From Bacillota bacterium (GTDB taxonomy: Bacteria; Bacillota; Clostridia; Acetivibrionales; DTU013): a stretch of DNA of 64,000 nt. The DNA lies in NCBI GenBank assembly GCA_023418915.1, contig JAEZYU010000067.1, positions 62,001 to 126,000 of the forward strand, written 5' to 3'. The notes under the pieces were generated by a model that worked only from the letters and a program-made list of their open reading frames with translations, was not told the DNA's origin and did not search any database. Each line of letters starts with the position of its first letter. Position 1 is the first letter of the stretch. Made by a program: the position numbers and the translations under genes. This document shows, piece after piece, positions 17,359 to 25,708 of the stretch.

Positions 17359-17598
17359 ATGACAGTGGTTAGTATAATGAAATTTTTAATAAAGCTCATA
17401 CTGTTTATCATTTTTCTTCCGATAATCTTCGTCGGGCTGTTATTCGGTTACATGCGCTATAAAGCCATGCTTGTGCGCAACATGGTACACTCAGGTATGC
17501 CAAGGGAATATGCATTGGAGCTCGCCAAAGAAACCCGATTTAGTCACATGTTCAAATTTGGGAAGAAATCTATTATGGACGAACTTAAGCAAGTATGA
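17359..17598 (+). CDS. Small membrane protein of the sigma operon
   Basis: 79 residues with one strong hydrophobic helix (FLIKLILFIIFLPIIFVGLL, about residues 8-28) and a basic cytoplasmic tail. The tail carries SGMPREYALELAKETR, the motif shared with the preceding soluble protein. The ATG at 17359 follows GAGGTG by 8 bases. The operon ends at the terminator at 17767. A membrane/soluble pair sharing one motif next to a sigma/anti-sigma pair suggests a signalling or envelope-stress role (inference). Confidence 0.75.
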   Translation: MTVVSIMKFLIKLILFIIFLPIIFVGLLFGYMRYKAMLVRNMVHSGMPREYALELAKETRFSHMFKFGKKSIMDELKQV

Positions 17599-17766
17599 GC
17601 CTGAGCCCGAATTTGCTTTATGCCTAATTTTGCATAGACTTAAAAAACTTAAGTCTCGGCTTGAAATTGGCGCAGGCATAAAATAAGTATGTGCTCAATG
17701 CAAGTATGAACGTGAACAAGCATGAAATAGAGACGAAATAAATCCTATCATAAAAACCTATTGATG

Positions 17767-17795
17767 GTCTATTGGCAACGCCAGTAGACTTTTTT
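17767..17795 (+). terminator. Terminator of the sigma factor operon
   Basis: GTCTATTGGC-AAC-GCCAGTAGAC forms a 10-bp stem (one G-U pair) and is followed by TTTTTT. Confidence 0.85.
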
Positions 17796-17813
17796 ACCTC
17801 ATTAATTGAAGGC

Positions 17814-17986
17814 ACCACTTTCATTGAATATCCCACTTTCATTAAGGGCTCCACATTCGTTGAAGATCCCACATTCATTAAAGGCACCACTTTCATTGAA
17901 TATCCCACTTTCATTAATGGCTCCACTTTCGTTGAATATCCCACTTTCACTAATGGCTCCACTTTCACTAAAGGACTCCACTTTCG
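17814..17986. repeat. 18-bp tandem repeat, about 9.5 copies
   Basis: Units of CCACTTTCATT followed alternately by GAATATC or AAGGGCT-like ends, so an 18-bp unit with a 36-bp higher-order period. All phases of both strands stay open across it, so several readings exist (plus strand GTTFIEYPTFIK; minus strand NESGIF). None has a convincing start plus ribosome site. I treat it as non-coding or of undecided coding status. Confidence 0.85.
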
Positions 17987-18079
17987 TAAACACAGCAGGC
18001 AGCTCGATAAACTAACCAGACCACTGCACAAATCACATATAAGAAGTGACAAAGAATACGCAACCGACAAAATCCAGTG

Positions 18080-18964
18080 TTAGCCAGATTGGTTAATCTG
18101 CGGACTTTCAGCAGGTATACTGTCTGGCAGTAATGTTCTCAATAGAGAATGCATTTCATCGAACTTTTTTGTTCGTATTTGCATACGTTTCCCGATGCGT
18201 TCCGCAAGAGTATAGGCAAAATCCCTGCAAGCATATCTGTCGTACAACTGAATAGTATTTATATGCATTACATCTATGCCCTGCCTCTGTAGAATAGCAG
18301 ACCGTATAGCATCCTTTCCCAGTTCTGACGGAGTATTGTGATGAGCGAAGCTATCATATTCAACTGCTAATTTCGCCTGTTTGTAATACAGATCCACAAA
18401 GCAGCGATTTTGTTTGAGACGTATTTGCGCTTCTCTTTTTAGTCTTATCTCATAATTGAAAACTGCGTCATCCAGCCCATAGCCCCCTAAAGCGTTAGGC
18501 AGGCACAGTATCATATAGGTCAACGATTCCATAATTGATGCTGATCCGTTTTCCACATACTTCATTGCCCGCAAGGCTTTACGATGTCCCCGGTGCCCCG
18601 AGGTCTTAGAAAGAAATACATTGAGTTTTTGCTTTGTCGTGATTGCAGAAGGTTGTCTATCCGAATGCGAACACAACTGCAAGCCCAGCAGGATAAGCCG
18701 ATGGATACTCAGTTCACATGCAAGCTCCAGAAACAGTAACTCTGGTGACGAAACCCCTCTACTATCCAGCATTACAACTGCGTTGGCAGGTAGAGCAAGT
18801 TCACACGAATGTACTATTTCCCTTCTGTTAGGAACGCGAGCATTATGCATGGAAACGGTAATATGGGTCTGATCAGCTTCAGTTATTTTGTAACCGAGGA
18901 CAGTTTCAATGCACGGAATGTTCCACTCTTTTGCAGCAGAAATATGACTTAAATACTTTTTCAT
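18080..18964 (-). CDS. DUF559/PD-(D/E)XK nuclease-like protein, orphan
   Basis: 294 residues. The C-terminal half holds RCFVDLYYKQAKLAVEYD (about residues 186-203) followed by HHNTP and ILQRQGIDVMHI. This layout (D, then ExD/ExK-like, then a beta strand) is that of Vsr/DUF559-type endonuclease-fold domains. The N-terminal half resembles nothing I know. The canonical catalytic lysine is replaced (VEYD), so activity is uncertain. It stands alone between repeats and is A/T-rich upstream. Could be a remnant of a toxin, abortive-infection or mobile-element protein. Confidence 0.6.
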   Translation of the reverse strand: MKKYLSHISAAKEWNIPCIETVLGYKITEADQTHITVSMHNARVPNRREIVHSCELALPANAVVMLDSRGVSSPELLFLELACELSIHRLILLGLQLCSHSDRQPSAITTKQKLNVFLSKTSGHRGHRKALRAMKYVENGSASIMESLTYMILCLPNALGGYGLDDAVFNYEIRLKREAQIRLKQNRCFVDLYYKQAKLAVEYDSFAHHNTPSELGKDAIRSAILQRQGIDVMHINTIQLYDRYACRDFAYTLAERIGKRMQIRTKKFDEMHSLLRTLLPDSIPAESPQINQSG

Positions 18965-19079
18965 GCAATCATATTATATCTATCTGCTCATAATTTCAAG
19001 TATTGATAGGATATTTTTGTAAATATTTTATTATATTTGAATTTTTGGTATGATAATATCACTAACTAATATGTTATGT

Positions 19080-19230
19080 AACATTCACTCTCTCAAAAGT
19101 TGAATTTTTGAGCAAATAACTGCGGTTGCAGCCCATATTTTAATATTGAGCAGATAACTGCGGTTGCAGCCCATATTTTAATATTGAGCAGATAACTGTG
19201 GTTTCGGCCTATATATAAATACTGAGCAAA
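19080..19230. repeat. Leader repeat block upstream of the AraC fusion
   Basis: A hairpin (CTCAAAA-gttgaa-TTTTTGAG, 19092-19112) is followed by about three copies of a 40-bp unit (GAGCAGATAACTGCGGTTGC and AGCCCATATTTTAATATT). The first 50 bases (ATGTTATGTAAC to ACTGCGG) recur at 21385-21435. The rest of the gap to 19431 carries short CTGGCTGCTGTGATG-type repeats and no gene. Confidence 0.7.
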
Positions 19231-19431
19231 TAATTACGCCTGTGATGCACTGGCTACTGTGTTACTCTGGCTGCTGTGATGCACTTGCTACTGTGAAGCT
19301 CTGGCTGCTGTGATGTTTTTCAGCTGTAATGCTGCGGCCTATACATTATCCATCTCAAACCACATTCCTTAAAAAAGTCGAGAATTTTCCGGCACATGTG
19401 ATATAATGAGCCTACTTCATGAAGGAAAATA

Positions 19432-20457
19432 ATGGTGGTTATTATGGACTATTTTCTAACAATATGGCCATTGATAGTATTCTTAGAAAACAGGATACAG
19501 GAAGACATCGGCTATGCTGAAATCGAAAAAGTGACAGGCTATTCACTGGCCCACGTCAGGGATATATTTGTGAAAACCACAGGTGTACCCTTATCCCGAT
19601 ATATACTCAGGCGCAAGATATCAAATGCCGCCTATGAGATACTGCACAACCAGCAAAGCGTACTTGCTGTCGCTGCTAAATATGGTTTTTCAAATCATGA
19701 TACATTCACAAGGGCATTTAAGCGTATCACAGAGCTCACACCTACAAAGTTCAGGAAAAAACGGCCGTCTGTGGGAAGGATCAAGCTCTGTGCGGGTATG
19801 TACGGAATTGATGTCAAACCAAATAAAAAGAAAGGATGTTGGTCAATGAATAATAAATCAAGACATGAACGTGAAAACAGTGTCATATTGTATGGAATCT
19901 CAAAAGTCGAATACGGATTCAACGGATGCACCCCATATCCTATGTGTGTTAAAAGCTGTGCAAATTATCTCGGTCAGGATATAAGTCTGGATTATACAAT
20001 GGTATCTTCAGGCGCTGCCTTCAGACTGACTTGGGATACTACCTCATGGAACGGGGGCAATGTGGATGTCATACACACCTTTGAAGAGCCAGAAGAGGTA
20101 TATAAAATGGGTATCGAAGCGTTAGGCCGGGAATTTCAGATACTGACCAGAGCCACAAACTGCGATATTAAGTTCAACAATAGTACGAAAACAGACGATA
20201 AAACCGAATTCAAGAAATTCATCAAGGCTCAGATCGATAAAGGCTTCCCCTGCATTGCGCTGGGTATTATCGGTCCGCCTGAAGCCTGCATAATAACAGG
20301 GTACAGGGATTCCGGAGAAGTGTTGCTTGGATGGAACTTCTTCCAGGATGCTAATGAGTTTTCACCGTCTCAGGAAGTCGATGAAACGGGATACTTCGTA
20401 ACTGGCAAATGGTGGGAAAACGAATCAACTGTTGCGGTAATGTCTATGGTGATATAG
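19432..20457 (+). CDS. AraC-type HTH fused to a BtrH/C39-like domain (frameshifted 3' end)
   Basis: The first 115 residues are an AraC DNA-binding domain (IEKVTGYSLAHVRDIFVKTT and YGFSNHDTFTRAFKRITE). Residues 145-341 resemble BtrH-like or papain-fold domains: NGCTPYPMCVKSCANYLGQD at the start and IDKGFPCIALGIIGPPEAC near 280. AAGGA lies 5-6 bases before the ATG. The frame stops at VMSMVI, but the family's remaining helical part continues in another frame from about 20447. The whole gene would be about 505 residues. Ligand and targets unknown. Confidence 0.75.
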   Translation: MVVIMDYFLTIWPLIVFLENRIQEDIGYAEIEKVTGYSLAHVRDIFVKTTGVPLSRYILRRKISNAAYEILHNQQSVLAVAAKYGFSNHDTFTRAFKRITELTPTKFRKKRPSVGRIKLCAGMYGIDVKPNKKKGCWSMNNKSRHERENSVILYGISKVEYGFNGCTPYPMCVKSCANYLGQDISLDYTMVSSGAAFRLTWDTTSWNGGNVDVIHTFEEPEEVYKMGIEALGREFQILTRATNCDIKFNNSTKTDDKTEFKKFIKAQIDKGFPCIALGIIGPPEACIITGYRDSGEVLLGWNFFQDANEFSPSQEVDETGYFVTGKWWENESTVAVMSMVI

Positions 20458-20957
20458 TCCGACAGACTGCAGGTTCGGGAGATATTATCAAAAATGCGGT
20501 GAGAGTCATGACAGGGCGCTCGGTCACTGTTTCAGGCAGAACCTTTGCAAAAGGCATTGCCGCTTACGATGCCTGGAAGAACGCAATACTCGATGCCGCC
20601 GAGTTCCCGAAGAATGCAGTTTTGCCAATCCTGGCAGAGCGTATCATGTGCCATGGTGATGCGATGGATTGTCTGGCAGACGGCCGGCACAAAGCAGCTT
20701 TATATATGAAAAGGATATCTGAGGAGCTTCCTGAATTCAATGATGCTTGTATAAGTGCTCATGAGCAGTTCTTAAAGGTAACGGCAAATATATGGAAAAT
20801 GGCCGAGGTACTCGGTGGGTATGACCGCAATGAGCTTCAGATGCAAAATCTGGCAAAGCCTGAGGTAAGGCAGCAGCTTGCCGAATTGATCGATAAATGC
20901 AAAAAAGCTGACATTGCTGCCCTGGACTCTCTCAAATACATTGCGGATCACATATGA
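20409..20957 (+). CDS. C-terminal helical part of the AraC fusion (displaced frame)
   Basis: The real similarity starts near 20447 with GDIVRQTAGSGDIIKNAV, continuing the preceding frame after a one-base shift. It is an alpha-helical domain often found behind BtrH-like domains. There is no ribosome site at its nominal start, so on its own it is probably not translated. A terminator at 21074 follows after about 115 bases. Confidence 0.65.
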   Translation: MVGKRINCCGNVYGDIVRQTAGSGDIIKNAVRVMTGRSVTVSGRTFAKGIAAYDAWKNAILDAAEFPKNAVLPILAERIMCHGDAMDCLADGRHKAALYMKRISEELPEFNDACISAHEQFLKVTANIWKMAEVLGGYDRNELQMQNLAKPEVRQQLAELIDKCKKADIAALDSLKYIADHI

Positions 20958-21073
20958 CTTGAATTGAAGATGACCACAGACCCATTTGACCTGTATGGCA
21001 GGTAATGGCTGGCCACATTTGGCTTGATCACAGATGTCTCCGAACGCATTTGATCCGGATAGGATAAAAGAAA

Positions 21074-21101
21074 CTTCTGCCCGACAGCAGAAGCTTTTTT
21101 T
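21074..21101 (+). terminator. Terminator after the AraC fusion gene
   Basis: CTTCTGC-CCGACA-GCAGAAG stem followed by CTTTTTTTG. Confidence 0.85.
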
Positions 21102-21295
21102 GCATTCTTGAATATGATACCTATAATGCCTTAACTAATTATTTACTTTTATTTACTGAGAATATTTGTCCAATACACAACCTCATATCCCATAGTTGAA
21201 AACTGAACAATGGTAATAAGGGTCGGATCAGATTAGTAATATTGTAACCTAGGAGATTTTTAGCGCAAAAAATATTCCACACTTTAACAGCAAAT

Positions 21296-21435
21296 TGCTC
21301 AAAAATTCAAGTAAGGAGATGGTATCTATGTATTAATTTCCATAAAATTGGGTTTTTAGCATTATAATTACACAATTTTTAACGTTATGTAATACTCCCT
21401 CTCTCCAAAGTTGAATTTTTGAGCATAGAACTGCG
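21296..21435. repeat. Second leader-repeat copy with inverted TTGAATTTTTGAGCA arms
   Basis: TGCTCAAAAATTCAA (21296-21310) is the exact reverse complement of TTGAATTTTTGAGCA (21411-21425). The segment 21385-21435 repeats the block at 19080-19130 in the same orientation. The interval 21102-21612 contains no gene. Confidence 0.65.
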
Positions 21436-21440
21436 GGTAT

Positions 21441-21503
21441 GTGGCTGAAAAACAGCCACAGGTTCAAACAGCCACAGGCTTATAGTGGCTGAAAAACAGC
21501 CAC
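21441..21503. repeat. Two identical 7-bp-stem hairpins
   Basis: GTGGCTGAAAAACAGCCAC at 21441-21459 and again at 21485-21503, with a half copy between. No U-run follows either copy. Confidence 0.75.
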
Positions 21504-21612
21504 AGCCCATAACTGTACGTTGATTTTCCTGCCTATACAAACTGTATCCGATCCATCTGGACGCATATCTGCAAACCCGATTTCATTGATATGATATGTG
21601 GTATTACATATT

Positions 21613-21895
21613 CTATATATTGAATACCTCCAGGCTTTCTTTTAACTTTGCTGCTTGATTAGCGAGTTCAGCCGAAATGCTTGCTGATTCTTCCGCAGTT
21701 GCTGCTGTATCTGTTATGATCGAAGTAAGAGCATTCATTTCATCCTGTATTTTGGCCGATTCCTCTGAATTAGCCATAAAGTCGGTTACTACCTGCTCAG
21801 TAAAGCCTACGAGATTATTAATATGTCCAAGAACCTCTATGAAATATTTCTCAATATCACTTACAATCGAATTGTTATTTTCAATTGCCTGGTTT
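21613..21895 (-). pseudogene. C-terminal stub of a methyl-accepting chemotaxis protein
   Basis: The reading NNSIVSDIEKYFIEVLGHIN ... TDTAATAEESASISAELANQ AAKLKESLEVFNI ending in TAG is the last 90 or so residues of an MCP signalling domain. The ATAEESASISAELANQA segment is characteristic. The frame is closed upstream by a TAA at about 21896, there is no start codon or ribosome site, and no methylation or sensor region exists nearby. It is a deletion remnant. Confidence 0.8.
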
Positions 21896-22032
21896 TAGGC
21901 CACAGTTAAGTCTGATATTAGGATCACTTACCATTGTTTTCTAATTTAAGCAGCTGACACCTGATATTTCATATCTTGGCTAAATTCTGTAACTTTGAGC
22001 AATATACTGGTCTATCACACCACCTAAACTGT

Positions 22033-22063
22033 GTCTCTCATACTTAAGTATGAGAGACTTTTT
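22033..22063 (+). terminator. 26-base perfect palindrome plus T-run
   Basis: GTCTCTCATACTTAAGTATG and AGAGAC form a perfect palindrome directly followed by TTTTTG. No plus-strand gene lies upstream within about 1 kb, so it is an orphan terminator, perhaps left by a lost gene. Confidence 0.6.
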
Positions 22064-22115
22064 GTGTAAATCCTTCTTTCGGACGATGACCATCAACTTC
22101 CATTTTCCTATTATT

Positions 22116-22215
22116 ATAATGAATCGTTCAAAGAATAATTTTGTTTGTAGAAAATTATCTTGCCAAGTCACATTATGTCCACAAGATATATTGTGATATA
22201 GCGGTGTTTTAAAGA
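22116..22215. repeat. Dispersed repeat, copy B
   Basis: Begins ATAATGAATCGTTCAAAGAA and ends GATATAGCGGTGTTTTAAAG; aligns with copy A at 15909-16010. It lies about 100 bases before a PH-like membrane protein gene. Confidence 0.7.
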
Positions 22216-22310
22216 GGATGGTCGCAAGCAAGGCTTGCTGGTCGCTTATGCATCCCAGGCTGGGGACATATATTGCCTCATTATATCAGGAGCAGGAGGT
22301 GAAGCCGGCA

Positions 22311-22826
22311 GTGAATACCATAAGAAAAGGTTGGAGCATCTATGCCATAATCTCTGTAGTCTGTGTCCTTTCTACAGTGATGTTTGCTTCTATGCAAGAA
22401 ATAGAAGCTTCGATATCCTGCGCGGCTATATGCACCACATCACTGATCCTCTTCTACCGGCAAAATCGTCTGCTTTACGCAGCAAGACTGATTTGTGACA
22501 ATCGAATTCTTACCGTCCCTTCATCTATCGCTAAAACAGAAAATCGCCTCAGCAAAAAGACAATGGAAGAAACCGTGGTATCCACTTTTGGCCTGCTATT
22601 GGGCAACAAGGTATATCAATGGGGCTGTGACGGGATATGCGGAATACGTCTGCACGAGGTCTGGCTGGATAGAGAGCATATTTGTCTGACCTTCGGGGTT
22701 GATGGCAATAAGCTGCATGTTGAGCTGATGCATGGAATGACCGACAGTCAGAGCATCCTGGAAATTACACAGAAGCTATGGCATGAAACCGGTGTACAGG
22801 CGAAAGTCAGCGGTTGGTATGAATAG
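22311..22826 (+). CDS. Two-helix membrane protein with PH/YcxB-like domain
   Basis: 171 residues from a GTG at 22311, which has AGGAGGT 10 bases upstream. The open frame extends back to 22218 without signals. Two transmembrane helices (about 8-25 and 31-50) precede a compact beta-rich domain (STFGLLLGNKVYQWGCDGIC ... LTFG). It is homologous along its length to the protein at 35451-35981: the N termini (NTIRKGW / KAIKRKN) and the FGxLLxxKV block align. These two genes bracket the zinc-ribbon locus. Function unknown; PH-like folds of this kind are often found in small bacterial membrane proteins. Confidence 0.75.
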   Translation: MNTIRKGWSIYAIISVVCVLSTVMFASMQEIEASISCAAICTTSLILFYRQNRLLYAARLICDNRILTVPSSIAKTENRLSKKTMEETVVSTFGLLLGNKVYQWGCDGICGIRLHEVWLDREHICLTFGVDGNKLHVELMHGMTDSQSILEITQKLWHETGVQAKVSGWYE

Positions 22827-22890
22827 CAGGGCTAAAGTCAGCGGTTGATATGAATAGCAAGGCGAAAGTCAGTGGTTGGCATGAAAGGTA
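22800..22890. repeat. 31-bp tandem repeat starting inside a gene end
   Basis: The last codons and stop of the PH-like gene (GCGAAAGTCAGCGGTTGGTA TGAATAGCAG) are repeated twice more immediately downstream with few changes (copies at about 22800, 22831 and 22862). Confidence 0.85.
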
Positions 22891-22963
22891 ATAAAATATG
22901 TTACAAAATGAAGTGATTTCATGAGGTTCATTCCATGAAAAGTGAAAGGAGCGGTATGCGATT

Positions 22964-24919
22964 ATGAATATGAAATGGTTAAGATCTGTCCTGCTTATTG
23001 TGATCGTAGTAGCCTTAATAAGCAGTCTAAGTGCATGTTTTCTCAAGATTGAGCCAAAAGAACTTGTCAATGCTGTTTCAGTGAAAAATGGCATTATCAG
23101 TCTGGACGGAGCCACAGTCAGCTTCGGCGATAATAACGTCCCGGATGGTGATTCAGCATCAATGAAAACCGTCAAGCCCACCAGCGTCGAAACAGATAAC
23201 GGTCTGAGCTCCGAGCTATATGAGTTGATACTGACAGAGGTGTATTCCAAGCCGGTGACCGTCACACTTCCCGTCCCAGGGGACTACTCCGGTACGGAGG
23301 AAGAAGCCCTGCTTATCGGCCTTGGAGTCGAGTGCGAATACGACAGCGGCAGCGTGGGCACGGAGTATTTCTATTTTCCCGCCGAAGTCGCCGATGAGGT
23401 AGCCAGTGCCAGTTTCATGCCGGCGGAGCTGTCGGAAGCTCCTCTGTACATGGGTGCGGGTGAAGGTACTGCTGCGCCCAAAAATATGAAGACCTCGATA
23501 TCACTAAAGTGCGGATTATTCACAAATGTCTGCTACTTCGATGATGACGGACATTTCAGGCTCTATTATCCCATGAAAGTCGACGGTAAGTTTTTTCACG
23601 ACACGGTGGGCTCTTCAGGCAGGGAGGCTATACTCAACGATCTTGAAGCAACGTACGAAAAGTATAAAGCTCTTGGCTATGAGTATGATGAGGGTGATTT
23701 CCCCATGAACGTAATGGTCAAAAGGATCAATGATGCGGGTTCCTATCACTCACTGTATGGCGACATCACCCTGAACGTGAACAATTTCACAGAAAAATAT
23801 GTGACGGGTTCACTCAATCCGCTGTTGTGGCATGAGTTTTTCCATTATGTACAGGGCTGTTATACAGGCATCTTCAACGGCAGTGATTGGATAGATGAGG
23901 CAACTGCCTCCTACTATGAAGCCAGTGCCAGAGACACCACCTTTACCTCTCTCACCTCTCAATACTTTGAGAAGCAGTTTACCGGTGCATTGCCCGTCGA
24001 AGATACGGCTCAAGACGGATACGCCCGCTCACCACTGGTCTCTTTCCTCTGCAAAAAGCAAGGCAGCGATGCCTGGATCAAAACCGTATACGAAAATGGA
24101 GGTACACAAGAGGCACTTATCACTGCGGCGGGTGATCCATCCGGCTGGGCACACGAATACTATACCGCACTTGCTTCCGGCCAGGTGGGACAAGAGAGCA
24201 CATATACCCTCCATAAAAATCTCTGTACAGGTGTTTACGGTACAGACGTTGGTACATCCCTGGAGTTGTCCGTTCCCAATTCGGGCAAGCAGGCTGAAAA
24301 GGCAAGCGGCGAAGATATCGTTCTTGGCTCGGCTTCCATAGCCATGAACGGTCAGGGATGTCGGCTGGTAGCTATTAGCGTGGATGAAGATGAGTTGAAA
24401 AAACTCCCTGATGGAGTTGATCCGAAGGTGGAATGCAAAGGTGCTTCCGTCACGGTGCTCTCGGCTGTGGGTCGCAGCGTGAAAAGCTGCGGCAGTGTGC
24501 TGGCCGGACTTAAGGACTCTTCTGACAATAAGGCTGTATATCTTGTGGTGGTCACCTCTCAGTCGGCAGCGGGAGCTTCCGGCAGCTTTGATGTCAAGGT
24601 CAGTCTGGCAGTCGAGAAGATCGACTATTCAGGTACCTACACAGGCGTTCTGAATGTAGCTGAAACAGGTGCTGATATCGATGTGACGACTGTCGTTACC
24701 TATGAAAAGGATTTCGGAGATGGTGCGTATTACAAAATCGTCTGCACAAAGGATGATAGTGACAGTAAGTATATAAACGGCAGCTACTTCGTACGGTCCA
24801 CTGGAGAGGCGAATATCGCGAGCACAGACTTTAGCTTCTCGGCGGACGGACAATCCTTTCAAGCAACAATGCTTGACTTCAACAACAAAGCCTGGGGAAC
24901 CATCAATGCTCAGAAATAA
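22964..24919 (+). CDS. Lipoprotein with gluzincin-like HExxH site
   Basis: 651-residue exported lipoprotein. The signal peptide ends in a lipobox LSAC (Cys25). A ZU5-like beta module covers about 35-170. The central part has WHEFFHYVQ (HExxH, about residue 290) and, about 20 residues on, WIDEATASYYE, giving the H, H and E ligands of a gluzincin zinc peptidase. A C-terminal beta domain (SGTYTGVLNVAETG onward) resembles the end of the next large protein. AAAGGAG lies 12 bases before the ATG, with a three-codon mini-ORF (ATGCGATTATGA) in between. Substrate unknown. Confidence 0.75.
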   Translation: MNMKWLRSVLLIVIVVALISSLSACFLKIEPKELVNAVSVKNGIISLDGATVSFGDNNVPDGDSASMKTVKPTSVETDNGLSSELYELILTEVYSKPVTVTLPVPGDYSGTEEEALLIGLGVECEYDSGSVGTEYFYFPAEVADEVASASFMPAELSEAPLYMGAGEGTAAPKNMKTSISLKCGLFTNVCYFDDDGHFRLYYPMKVDGKFFHDTVGSSGREAILNDLEATYEKYKALGYEYDEGDFPMNVMVKRINDAGSYHSLYGDITLNVNNFTEKYVTGSLNPLLWHEFFHYVQGCYTGIFNGSDWIDEATASYYEASARDTTFTSLTSQYFEKQFTGALPVEDTAQDGYARSPLVSFLCKKQGSDAWIKTVYENGGTQEALITAAGDPSGWAHEYYTALASGQVGQESTYTLHKNLCTGVYGTDVGTSLELSVPNSGKQAEKASGEDIVLGSASIAMNGQGCRLVAISVDEDELKKLPDGVDPKVECKGASVTVLSAVGRSVKSCGSVLAGLKDSSDNKAVYLVVVTSQSAAGASGSFDVKVSLAVEKIDYSGTYTGVLNVAETGADIDVTTVVTYEKDFGDGAYYKIVCTKDDSDSKYINGSYFVRSTGEANIASTDFSFSADGQSFQATMLDFNNKAWGTINAQK

Positions 24920-24964
24920 ACATGTATACAGGCCTTGCCGCCAAAAAAATCGGAGGAATATATT

Positions 24965-25696
24965 ATGAGAGATGATACTGCTCCTGCTGGCAGAGGAAAA
25001 AAGATACTGATTGTGATCCTCATAGCAGCGAATTTGATAATGCTGACAGTAGCCATTATTACAATACCATCCAATCTGCGGCGAACATCAGAAAATACAA
25101 ATGCACCGGACGCTGCCGAGTCTGCTTCAAACGTCTCTGTGCAAGTACTTGAGACGGTGAATGTGCCGAAAAAAACACCAGACCAAACAGAAATACCCGA
25201 CACAGGCGTCAAAAGCCAAACACCGGAAGCGGCCAGCGTTGATTTATCCACCAATGAGCGCCCCGATCTGGAAGATTTCCTGTGGTATACGGAAGACGTG
25301 TTTTATAATGGCGTTCCAACTGGTGCAGCCATAATAGATAACGTCAAATACACAACCGGCGGCTGGAAGGGGCTTATTATCTATGACCCGGACAACGACT
25401 ATGGTGCAAATGCAATGGAATTTCTGAATGTGAATATAGCAGGCACGGAGGATGATTTAAGTATCACCCTCGACTGGTATCTGATGTTTATATCCGGTGA
25501 GGGAAGCAGCCTCGACGAAACGGATATGGAAGACACAGTGTACACTGGCGGGTGGGTCGGGGGCGGTATACGTGCCTTTGGACTTGGTGAAATGCGTATA
25601 AGACGCCTCTATGACCTGAACAATAAGCAGTACGCCTTTGGTACACTTGAAACACCAGACGGAATACCGGCGTTCATCGCACTGGTAAGGCCATAA
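24965..25696 (+). CDS. Membrane-anchored protein with Thr/Pro-rich linker
   Basis: 243 residues, start ATG at 24965 (MRDDTAPAGRGKK) with GGAGG 8 bases upstream. One N-terminal helix (ILIVILIAANLIMLTVAIIT) anchors it. A low-complexity linker to about residue 90 leads to a soluble domain (ERPDLEDFLWYTEDV to the end) of unknown family, with several GG turns and a predicted beta fold. It lies 45 bases after the lipoprotein and 12 before the zinc-ribbon protein, so it belongs to the same transcript. Confidence 0.7.
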   Translation: MRDDTAPAGRGKKILIVILIAANLIMLTVAIITIPSNLRRTSENTNAPDAAESASNVSVQVLETVNVPKKTPDQTEIPDTGVKSQTPEAASVDLSTNERPDLEDFLWYTEDVFYNGVPTGAAIIDNVKYTTGGWKGLIIYDPDNDYGANAMEFLNVNIAGTEDDLSITLDWYLMFISGEGSSLDETDMEDTVYTGGWVGGGIRAFGLGEMRIRRLYDLNNKQYAFGTLETPDGIPAFIALVRP

Positions 25697-25708
25697 GGAG
25701 GAGTATAT

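Noticed and set aside
17814..17986. Possible CRISPR array
   Set aside because: Units are 18 bp and contiguous, with no unique spacers and no cas genes.
17624..18070. 148-codon minus-strand frame across the 18-bp repeat array
   Set aside because: Open only because the repeat length is a multiple of three; it also runs through the terminator at 17767, and no ribosome site was seen.
21980..22231. 83-codon minus-strand frame
   Set aside because: Reads through a perfect palindromic terminator and a dispersed repeat; composition unlike a protein.
22218..22310. N-terminal extension of the first PH-like protein
   Set aside because: No ribosome site at the upstream ATG, and the paralogue aligns only from the GTG at 22311.
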